A stretch of 64,000 nucleotides of DNA from Leptasterias polaris (lineage: Eukaryota > Echinodermata > Asteroidea > Forcipulatida > Asteriidae). The stretch lies in contig JAZGTN010000212.1 of assembly GCA_037783415.1 (NCBI GenBank), forward strand, positions 310,001 to 374,000, written 5' to 3'. Within the stretch, counting starts at the first letter, position 1. Every line of letters starts with the position of its first letter. Both the position numbers and the translations under genes were made by a program. The notes beneath the pieces are model-generated. The model was not told the DNA's origin and searched no databases. It was given only the letters and a program-made list of their open reading frames with translations. Shown in pieces: positions 24,001-35,800 of this stretch.

Positions 24001-26792
24001 CAAAAAGAGATATATTTTGTTTACATGACTGTACCTGCAAGTTATTGCTTTTTCCTAGATCAGTATATGTTGTGCCTATAAGAATTTTAACAAACGATGA
24101 ACTTCTTTTCACAAGGAAACAATTTTAGAATATATTTTGAACACACCGTATTTTCTCTCTTCTCTACCAATCAGAACAATGATCTTAATAACTCTCCGCT
24201 GACGTCCAACGGCGAGCATCGAGGTCGGTCCTCATCCGTCGCTCAGCTGGAGAGCTGGGGGGCTGAGAAGCCCTTCTCAAACTACCTATCGACGGTGCCT
24301 CACAAAACTAAGGACCTACGGAAACACTTTGATGGGGACCGCCCCGCTGGACAGGCGGACCTGGAAAACAAGTAGGTTCACCTTTCAATCGCTCATAGTA
24401 TTTGTGACCCCTGCTTGGAAGTTTTTAATCCAAGATTCAGACTCGTAGTTTATTACAGTGCTTTTTGGTTTTCTCATAGACGAAATGTTTTTTAGTTTTT
24501 TTAATAACTAATATTAAGGGAATAAAAGAGTGGTGACGAGTTCTTAAACGGCCGTTTAAAACCGGCAGGGTCGTGGCCGTGCGATAAAGGCCCGAGCCGA
24601 AGGCGAGGGCCTTTATCGCACGGCCACGACCCTGCAAGGTTTTAAACGACCGTTTAAGAACGAGTCACTACTCTTTTATTCCCATTCATAAATGCCAATT
24701 TGTTAAAAAGTGAAAGAATAAGGAAAATCGGTGGTAAAAAAGACAATCTGTTTGTTAAGCGAATTTTAGAAGTTTTTACATTTTCAAAAACTTTTGTAAC
24801 ATTCTGTTTTGAGCGCGTTGGGTTGTGTGCACGCGCGCGTGTCGACAAGATTACGCGCCGGTATACTAATAGCTGTATATTGCGTTCCGCGTAAGTAAAT
24901 TGGCGTAAACAAGCTTGCGCGCCCAACACGCGAAGCCAGCCGTGTTTAAACACTTCTAGCCGTGTTTATATCACACGTTTAAACACCCCCACGTGACGTG
25001 CTCTCCACCAATCAGAATGGATAAACTGTCCAAGGTATTTATGAATGTTGATTATCTTAACTCTGGACTATGTTGGTTGTGGATTGAATAGAGATTGTGG
25101 CTTTTTGTCACACTGCGGCACTGACTCATTACCCTCCTTTGTTTAGATTGTGCTGGACTGTTTATAAATCTTGCTCGAAGTTGTTTTTCTTCATTGCATC
25201 TGATGGATGAAGTAGTTGTTGCTACGAAACCTTATTAAGATATTTCTTACTAGTCAGTCATTAAAGTGCTGCAATTTATCATCCTTTCGAGTAAAATTTG
25301 GGCATTCACTCTCGTAGAGGTAAGATACTTTTCAACTGCAAGGGGAAATTATTACGAGACTCTGTTGAGGGCTACCTGTGCTCAGACCAGTCAGACCTGG
25401 AATTTCATCTTTGTCAGGGCAAGATCATGTTGCGAAGAGCACTTCTGTTTGAAAATCCCAATGTCTATGGGAATTTTTAAAGGGGCACCAAAGGCCAAGA
25501 CTGGGGGCACCAGAGGGCCCATATGGGCCCAATTTCATAAAGCTGCTTAAGCAAAAGTGGTGCTTTAAACATTTCCGTTAGCAAAAATCAGCAGGAAACC
25601 AGTCACAGACAGTATGTGTGGAATCATATTTTGGCTGGTAGCCTTACTATGGTAAGCAAACGGTTTTGTGCTCAGCTACTTTTTTTTGCTGAAGCAATTC
25701 TGTAAAAGGGATAAACCAAGGCTAACCATCCATACTTAGGATTGCATTTTTGTATTAGGCACACATTCTGATTGCACACAAATTGAAGAAATCTGGTAAG
25801 CATTTTTGTTTTGTAATTGTGCTTAGCTACTTTTTGTGCTGAAGCAACTCTGATAAAGGGGTAAAACCAAGGCTAGCCATCCATTCTTCGGATTTGTGTG
25901 CACTATTGTTCAAACATTCTTATTGTAGTTGTCCCTTTCCATGCACTTGACATCACATAGCAACGTTGCTTGATTTTCATCTACAGATTTTGAGTTGCTC
26001 TTATAGCATAAAATATGAAGATAGTGGTAGCACTTAAAGATTAACTAATTACATACAAAAATGCATGAGCTTTAGTAGCAACTACTGCATCGGATGAAGT
26101 AGTTTTGCTATGAAAGCTCATGCATTTTTTTAGGTAATTAGTCAGTCTACCACTATTTTCCTTGTTTGATCTATCGGACTAACAGGGCTATCTCTAGTAT
26201 AACAATTTTAGAAATGTAAAATCTTAATAAATGTTCATATCTTACTCCAACACAGGCCTGGAATTTCATCTCAGAAAGGGCAAGGCCATTTTGATTTTGC
26301 AAAGGGCACTTGTATTGGAAAATCATAAAGTCTATGGGAAACTTTTGAAAGGGCACTAAGGCCAAGACCAGGGCAACGAAGGCCGTGGCCTCCGTGTAAT
26401 TCCAGGCCTGCCAACATATGTTCAGTAGATCCATTAGGATGCTATTGACTTTCCAGTTGTGACTCCCCACCCACCCCCAAGAAATTCTTATCTCACAGAC
26501 GCAGTCCTTCTGGATGAGAAGTACTTGGGTTTTGCGTGTTTAATAGGATCGGCTTCATTAAATTAATATTTCACCCAGAGGAGATGTTAATTCTAGCCTG
26601 AGGTTCTTTGTGATGATATGTGATATTAAGGGAAGGTAGATGTGGTGTTGAAGGAGTTCATGAAGTGCACCTTAAAGGTGCTGTCTCATCGTGTTTTCCA
26701 CACACACAAAAAAAACACCTTGATGATTATTTTGTTAAATTGAAATTGTATTGAAACTAAGGGATCCTCAAAAGTGAATTGCGTTGTAACCC

Positions 26793-26824
<32 letters not shown>

Positions 26825-29800
26825 TAGTTCTTATATAGCGCATTTCACAATACCGCATCAATGCGCTTTACATTAGTGCCCTGGTCATTGGGCCAATAAC
26901 ATTCCTTTAATCTTTCTCAGCTCCCTGGGGAGTATACTGCCCTGGGCTGCCGTGGCACTCCGAAGGCTTTTTCAAACACAATATCAACCTCTACCCTTGC
27001 AGGTACCCATTTATACCCCTGGGTGAAGAGAAGCAATTATAGCGAAGTGTCTTGCTCAAGGACACAAGCGTCATGACCGGGACTCGAACCCACACCCCGA
27101 TGACTAAACCACCAGAACTTGAATCCGATGATCTAAACCACTCGGCCATCACACTTTGAAGATACGTGTTAGGGTTCCGCCCATGAACAAGCTAGCGTAT
27201 CGGGCAGATACGCGCGAGATGTGGTTGGCTAGCGCGTAAAGCACTCGCCTCTCATCACTGTGGCCCTGGTTTGAATACCGACTGAGGCCATATGTGAGTA
27301 GAGTTGTGCACTGGTTCTCTCCTATGCCACGAGGGGTTTTCTCCGTAAACATCAGACACTTTCAATCTCAGGCTGTGTTCTGTGGTCATGGGTCGATGTG
27401 GCTGGCTGCCAAGGGCGCCCTCCTATTGCTGCGGTTTGAACACAGTAAAGCCGTTCATGGCTTCTCAGCTACGAGTAAGAATGATTACCCTCCCAAATTA
27501 GGTACAGAATGCTCCAAAGTTTGGGAAAGTCCTGGTCGATTCCTGCATGTACTTGTGTAGAGAAGACGTCAACATAAAACACTGGAGAAGGAAACCTAAC
27601 AGTGACTGAAAACCCAATCCACATTAGACGCACAGTCCAATGTTGGATTCGAACCTGGGTCCACAGAGGTGAAAGGCAGGGAAAGCAACCAATCACTAAA
27701 AACCAACATGATGCCCTTCAGTGCGTTTTTTTACAGCTCATATGAAGAACTTATGTGCATGTCCTCATTGAAGGTGGTTCAAAGAAAGGGACCAACCAAC
27801 GATATTTTCAGGGTGCGCTAATGCTGGTTACTTGAGGAGGTCATCCACTTGTAGAGGTCAAAAATAGGTTGCTCTGATGCAGCTGCGCATTTCATTTATT
27901 CATTTATTCTATTTCTTCTATTCATTCTATTTATTTTATTTCTTTCATTTATTTTGTTTCTTTTGTTTCTTTGATTTCTTTTGTTTCTTATATCTCGTTT
28001 TATTTCTTTTTTAGTTTGTTTATTAAATTTTATTCATTTTACTTATTTTATTACACATCCAACAGCGAACGCAGCGATAACAGCATGGATAGGAAACAAG
28101 ATGAAATTTTCAGTTTTACATTTGGGAGGAAAGCCCCAGTTGGGAAAGCCCCAATCAGGTAGGGACTGAAAATCCAATCCACATGCAAGGCTCCGGTCTG
28201 AGGTGGGATTCGTACAGGTGTCCCCAGAGTTGAACATGTTGAAAGACAAGAAAAGAAACCACTGAGCTACATGTAGCAACCTGTTTTTTTTTTGGTTTTT
28301 TTCATTTTGTTTTAAGCATCTGAGATAGTTACAAGATGACATCAGTTCACAAGGGACATAGTGTAGTTTGTTTCAGATGTTAGAAGAAAAATAAAACATA
28401 GTGCTGCAGGTAAATAATGTCTTCAGCCAGTGTCCACACTTTGTAAAATGTCGGTCAGTGCATCCACATTTTAAAGGATTCAAAACAGAGTACGTTTTGC
28501 AGGAACAATTTCTATAAAGGTTTCTGTTTTAAATTTTGGGTTGAACAAAGAAAATTTGACAGGAGCATGATTTGAACATGCGTCCTCCGGATTAACGTGC
28601 CGGTGCTCCACCAATTGAGCTATCAAGCCCTAATGTTGGCCGTCTCTCCGGTTTCTGTTTTTTCTCTGACCTGCTTCACTCCTCCAAAATAGCATCATTA
28701 ATTATGCAAGGTTTTTATCTCTTTCACGTACTTTCTTTTGTTCTCATAATTTTACAAGAAAACAAGTCCGATGATTCCAAGTTATTAATTTTCAATTTTG
28801 TTTGTGTACATTTCACTGCTTTCTTTTCTTGTTCACTAAAGAAATTGCACTTGCCAAGAAAACCTTTTCCCATACAATTTTTAAATTGTATGTGGGTTAA
28901 AACCCATCAGAGAATTGTTTCATTAACTCTCCGAAGGATGATCCGTGAATGCAGTAAAAAAAACACTGGCTCGTTACAATGATTGCTCCTGAGTACATAC
29001 TTAATGAACCCTCAAAGTCATTTATTTTCATGATTTAGTGCATGTTCACTCGAACATAAACATAAAAAACAATCCTCGCTGGACTTCTCCCACTAGGGTT
29101 TGGTTTCACCAACTTGATGATTTTTAGATATGTTTTTTAGGGTAGAGAGACTTTTGGCATGCTCGAAATCTGAGAGCAGATGGCCCAATATTCTCCGACG
29201 ATGATAAATGACCGTGCTTCTCTTGACACAGAGAAGCCAAGCTGTCGCTACTTCTGATGAAACATGCAACACTCTGCTCAAAATCTACACATATCAGAGC
29301 AAAGGTTGAGATCTGTTTAAACATACCTACTCGGAGTGAGGCATAGTGCTGGTTGTCGCCTCATTGGTTAAACCATTAAAATTATGAAGATATCGTTACA
29401 GGTCGGAAAGGGCGAGGAGGTATGGTGAGAGGGTCAATGTGATTTGTTTGTTGGGTTAAGTAAACTTAACCAGATGGATACAGCTGTTTATAAACACTCG
29501 TGTGACATGTGCAAAGTGTAAATGTAAAGCATGTTTTATTAGATTCTGATCCGCCTGTGGGATTGTGGGGGGGTGGGGTCAAACAACTCTGTGAAGGTCA
29601 AGATGCTCTGCTAGTCTTGCCCTCTGGTTTGTTAAGCATCAAGTCAAGGCCTGGCATTTCATCTGTGAGAGGGCAGGGCCATTTTCATTTTGCAAAGGGC
29701 ACTTCCAGTGGAAATCTTACAGTCTTCGGGAACATTTTGATGGGGCATCAAGGCCTGAGAAGGGCAACAGAGACCATGGCCTCCATAGCCTCTATGTAAT

Positions 29801-32800
29801 TCCTGGCCTGCAAGTCCATGCTGTGTTTATCACTTGTACTGCACTGACATCGTCCAGACCCCCCCCCAAAAAGGAACAATTTTTAAAATAAGCTTAGTAA
29901 TCAAAAATGAAAATCACAAGTTCTTTCAAAAGATTTAAAAGGTTGCTGTCTACTTCCAGAAGTTATGAAATAATTTGAGTCTGTCTCATTTACTAATCAA
30001 TAACTTTTTCTCCCTCTTTAATCACTAACTAATAACTTTCTTTCCCTCTTCATTCACGAATTAATTACCTTTTTTCCCTCTTCCAAAGACAAATCTTTGT
30101 GTTTCCAGCCTCTTGTGGTTAAACCAGCCACATACCTCTACACCTCCCCCATTTTGTCCTTCTTCATTGTTCATCCCTTGCTTTTTCTGTGTGATTTCCA
30201 TATTACTCTCTCTTTTCATTTCTTTCCACTCGACTACTTCTGTTCCACCAGTATGTATCATGTGTGTTGTGTTGTCATTTAGCCTTCGAGAAAGACTCTG
30301 CTAGGGTCGAAACGTCACGCCATTAAATATTTTTTGCATTTACACCATTGGTCCTTTAATGGTTACCAGTTTGCAAAAGCTAATTCTATTTTCTCATCAT
30401 TTGAAGTGTGTGCATAAAATATACCTGTTTTATCACAAAGATTTAACCTAACTCTCTGGAGTGATTTACTAAAATCCTTCCTCACTCTAACATAATCTAA
30501 CTTCATATTGTAAAATCTCAACACCCAGACTGTTGGACTCTGATTAAAGTGTCATGCATGATCCCATCTAAAGCGTAATTAGTTTACTACTGGTCATAAT
30601 GGTAGTGCAGTCATACATACATACATGTACATACACTTGGCTTTTGTATAAAGCGTAATTAGTTTACTACTGGTCATAATGGTAGTGCAGTCATACATAC
30701 ATACATGTACATACACTTGGCTTTTGTATAGGGCCATTTCATTTAGACCACAGTGCTTTAGGTTGTTTTTTCTGCAAGGTATGTGGAGCTACATTTTTAA
30801 GTATGAGACTTATTCCTTTACATAGCACCGTGTAATGGTTTACAAGGTGCTGTGGCGCAATATGCAGCCAATCAAACCAGGAACACCGGGGCTAACCCCT
30901 TCTCTTTACGATAAGTGCACTTGGTTCTTTTACGTGCATTACACAACACACGGGACCATGGCTTTACGTCCCATCTGAAGGACGAAGCAATAATGGTTAA
31001 GTGTCTTGCTTCAGGGCATGAGTGTCAAGACCGGAACTCGAACCCACACTCTGCTGAACAAAAACACCAGAGCTTGAGTCCGGTGTTCTTATTCGCTCGG
31101 CCACGACACGCCATCAATCTAACAAAATCAACTAAACATGCAGTTGAATTTTGAAGGGAATTTGATGACAGTTTAGAAAAGTCAAAAATGTAAAGGATGG
31201 TGCAGTCCTCAATCAGTTTGGGAATTTGTTTATAACATGTATGTAACAATTAAGAATTATTGTTGATTGAAAAGCTCTCATATTTGAAAAAAAGAAGAAG
31301 TTGTATGTGCATCTTTAAAAAAGTACCTAAAAGATCAATTTTAATGACATCTTCTGTCGTAGAACTTGTTTTGATCCACATCTGTGGGAAGGGATACACG
31401 CCTATGTTCCGACACCCCTACAAGTTCCTAATCCTAATCATTACCCTAACCCTAACCCTAACCCTAGCACTAGCCCTCACCCTGGCGTGTAGATCACAAG
31501 GTGTTATTGGAACATAGGGGGGTCGGAATATAGAGCAGTTACGATGGGAAGGTCTGTTGACTCTGTTCATTAGCTGCGGCAATACTTGCAAAACCATGAA
31601 ACACATACAACTATCATGCCATGTTCCCTCATCAGAAAATTGCAAATTCCAATGAAATTTGCACTTCTTTTCAGAGGATAAGATTAGAACTTTCCCCCAA
31701 TGCAAAATAAGGTCCATGTCTTCCCTTTAAACTTCTCAAAGTTTTGTCTCCCATTTTCAGCCACATCCCAAGAGTATCTGTGTCAAATAGTGTGGTCCAA
31801 TTAAGGATTCTTTTCACATCAAGCCCTCGGTGACTTCTGTAGTACACAGCTAAATGATGTATGAACTCACAGAAGACGATCTTCTATCAGAACTATAACA
31901 TGTATGAGGACTCGTGGAACTTGTTAATTGGGTTTTCCTGATTGAAGCCTTTTTAGCCATCTTTAGGATCATTAATTTATTGCTTTGAGGGGAATTAAAG
32001 CCTCCCGATGCCTCAAATTGTTTTGATAAAAGAAAAACAGTAGTATTAGATGCTGTGTTTTTAATGAGATCGTCCTAAACAGTATATAATGAAGTATCAA
32101 TCGTGACTTCGTACGTCGGTTTATTTTCCTGAGTTTTGGGGGTTTTTTTTGTCGCCATCCGCTGTGACAGCTCATGCCAAATTTTTTTCCTGCACACCAG
32201 GAGGCAAACATCGTGCTTCCGTTCTGTCTTGACGCTATGCCTGAGGCCGGACCTTTGATTAGGGGCAGTTTGTCCCACGGAAATGTGAAATGCCAAGATG
32301 CTCTATCCAGGAGATTGGAACAAACAGTAGTCTTTATACAGCTGTATTGACGGCAGCTCATATTGTCCCTCTTTCACTGTTCAAGTTTTCACTGCTGTTC
32401 TACTTAAAATAAACCTCCAGAATTAAGGGTTTTTATTAAGAAGCTCTTCAAAGTCTTCCTTTACTAATTTTTTTTTTCAGTGATGCTCTCTCTGTTACAG
32501 ACTTCAAAGACTGCCCTTGATGTTGGCTTTCCCATCAAATAAACTAGGGGGAAAATGGCTTAAATTGGAAGAATTAAGGCCTTTGCTATAAATAACGACC
32601 CAGTTTGTGGCTGTTTCATTGACATTGTGACTGCTTAATACTTAGCCTACTTTTAGAAATAGCTTTGCTAGAAACAGTTTGGGGACAATTTATGCCAGCT
32701 GCAGTTTCAGCTGTACAACTAGAGCGCTTTGAACTTGAGATTGAGTTTTTTTAGCGGTACGTTTTTTGTTATAGGAATTAATTATATTGTATATTTTTTA

Positions 32801-35800
32801 AATCCCCAGATATGTTGGATTTTTTTGCTACATGTATCTTGAATTTTGCGAAGATTGTTTTACAAAATATACATATTTAGAAGATTTTTTTTTTTTTTTC
32901 ACAGAGTCATGATTTTTAAGGACTTTGGTGAAAAGTAGTCTGGTCGCTTAACATGAAATAAGATTAAGTAGTGTCATTGTTAAAGAGTACCCAGGGAGCC
33001 TGACAGAAATGGCAACACCTCGGTAATGATCTAAAGATGTTTCATCCCAAGACATTCGGATCGTAAATGAAAACGGACTGTTTTTCAAAACGAACATCTC
33101 TTAAGAAAGAATAAATAAATCAAACTATAATTAAATGAGTTCGATAAGGTTAATTTCATTCCCAGTGGCTGGAGCTGGAAAATGGGTCGAGGGGGAAATC
33201 CCCTGGCATTTACGCTCACTCCGTAATCTTTGGGAAGGGTACACTTTCTCATTTAAGAAATTGCTGTATCTACCATTGAGTTACTCCTTTGGGTTAAATC
33301 AAAGGCTTGATTTGACCAGACTGTCATGACAACTGACATTTTCTCCAACTTTTAGGTTCTGAGGCTTAAAGGGTGTGTACAACATTGATAATTGCCAAAG
33401 ACCAGTAACCACACTTGATGTGACCCAACATATACATGAAATAACAAACCTGTGAAAGTTTAAGCTCAATCGGTCTTCGGAGTCATGAGAAAACAGTGAA
33501 AAAAAACCTTGTATGTTTTAACTTGTTTTCAAACATCGGATTTTATCCTGCAGGAAAAAGACTATTGTTTTACTCATTTCCTAAAAACTACGGCATTTCA
33601 AGCAAAACTATTTCAAGGGAAGTTTTCCACCATGACCATCTTTATACCATGTAAGTTATGTGCAAATCTGTGAACAAAATTTATATTTTCAATCTTACCA
33701 ATGTTGTACACACCCTTTAAAGGGAGTGTATATACCTTTTGTAATTACTCCAAAAATTAATGACCATCATCATCTTACTTGGTAAGAAACACTCCAGCTG
33801 TTGATTATGTATAACAATTTGAGGAATGATTCCCTTCTCAGGAGTGTGGTTTTAGGGAAAGGGATTCAAAATAATTTTAATCTGAGAAACGCCTTATGGA
33901 TGAAACTTTTGTCAGATTGTGTATTCCAGTTACGGATTATTCTTTCTGGGTGGACATAGCCGCTCCAGAGTTTTTGGTGATTTCTCACAAACGCGACCAC
34001 CTTTTGAAATGAAATGTTCACATGTTAGTTTTATTGTATACGATTCGTCTACATTTATTTAGGATTAAAACAGTCAAACGGTTTCCCCAAAAAACAAAGG
34101 TATACTTTGCCTTTAATGCGGAAATCTTTGCATTTTTTTTTTTATCTGCCGGTAGGCTTGGCCTGAAGGATACAAAGCAGAACCGAAACGATCCAGATGA
34201 AGAGGTTAATGAGTTTCTAGGTCGTGCCATCGACGCTCGTAGCATTGACAGGTTACGCTCGGAGCACGTCAAACGGCTGACGCTGACATTTCTAAAACCG
34301 GAACTGGAAGAGAAGGTACGTGTAATTGAAAAAAACAGGCTTCTACTTTAACATTTTTCTTAAAGGGATGTGAAAGAAAATCTTACTTTTGTTTCTACCT
34401 TGTTACTGCTTTCTGTTATTGTTTGAATTTTATTAACAATGGCTCCACATCAAGACCTGAACTTCAAGTTAAGCCATGCCCAGCTTAAGAAAATATACAT
34501 CAACAGTAAAAAAGACAATTGAAAATTGAAAATTCAAAACATACACTTTCTGTTCAATATCTCTTCAATATCTGTTTTAATGAAAAAGATGCAAGGTGGC
34601 ACTTTTTCATCCTTTGATTAACATGTCACTATAGTTTTGCCTAAACAATCATAGGACTAAGTATCAACTGCAGACTCACTCTTTATCCTAGGATAGTTTA
34701 GGCTTTGCATAAACTATCCTTGGACAATTATATGACTCAACCTTTTTTTTCATAGGATAAGGTTTTGCCTCGGCTGCTTAGGAAAATAACACTTCTATTC
34801 ACCTTTTTTTTTATTCTAGGACAGTTGAGATTTTGCCTGAACTATTATAGGAAAAACATGACTGGATATGTTTGTGTTTACTATAGGATAGTTGAGGCTT
34901 TGCACATACATGCACCATTAAAGGCCCTGTACACTATTGGTAAGATCGAAAAACACAAATGTTCACAGATTCACACATAACTTACATGATTGAAAGTAAG
35001 TAATGGTAGAAAGGGTTCCTTAAAATATTTCTGAGAAATGAGTAAAACAATCGTTTTTATCGCGTGCGATAATAAACTCGATGTTTGAAAAACAGAAAAC
35101 ACATACGGTCTCTTTTCACTATTTTCTCGTGAACTCGATGACCAATTGAGCTCAAATTTTCACAGGTTTGTTATTTCATGTAGGTGGTTGATTACACAAA
35201 ACATGAACACTGTCTGTGATTATTTTGTCAGCTCTGCCAATCCTGTATAATACCTTTAAGGGGAAGTTAATGTCTACTTTTTTTTATTTTTCCAAGGATA
35301 GTTAATGCCTTACTATTCCTTTTATTATTTTGGATAGAACGGAGAAAAATTTGCTTTAGCAGGATTTGAACCTTGGTATTTACCTATCTGCACTCCACCA
35401 ACTGATCTGCCCTATTGTTGGCAGTCTCTTTGTCAACATCTTTGTTTGGGGTGCCAGTCAGAGGCTATTCCACTTGTACTGTTTTTTTTTTTTCTTTAAA
35501 TTTCTTTTTTATTAGGTTTAAAAACATCAGAGAAATTAATGGACACAGTTTTCTGTTATTTCTTCACAGTAATGGTTTGTTATTTAAAAATTTACATGTA
35601 CCATGGTGTGGTTTTCTTCGTCAGGTTCCCTACGCTTGAACACTACGTGATGGGTATCTTAAACATTGATAAATTGCCCAACACAATGATTTCGGGTATT
35701 AACTAAAGACATTCAGCCTCCTATAAGCGCACCCCCCAGCCAGAGCCACTCAAGAATGACGCCTGTCTAGCGCAACGCTAGACTCTGGATCATGTCGTCA

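Larger units (their letters stand above)
24372..34155. other. 9.8-kb cyclase intron: map
   Basis: Repeats are listed separately. No feature recognised in 25060-25380, 25720-26240 (except an imperfect hairpin GCATGAGCTTTAGTAGCAAC near 26064 and its complement), 26420-26790, 28640-29640, 30360-30570, 31113-31400 and 31530-33360. 27890-28060 is a low-complexity TTTATT/TTTCTT tract. Poly-T runs lie near 28270 and 32890. Confidence 0.5.

Noticed and set aside
30278..30315. A functional hammerhead ribozyme
   Set aside because: The GAAAC half is present but the CUGAUGA half is not, so catalysis is not supported.
34018..34272. Minus-strand 84-residue frame
   Set aside because: Shadow of cyclase exon 4 on the opposite strand.
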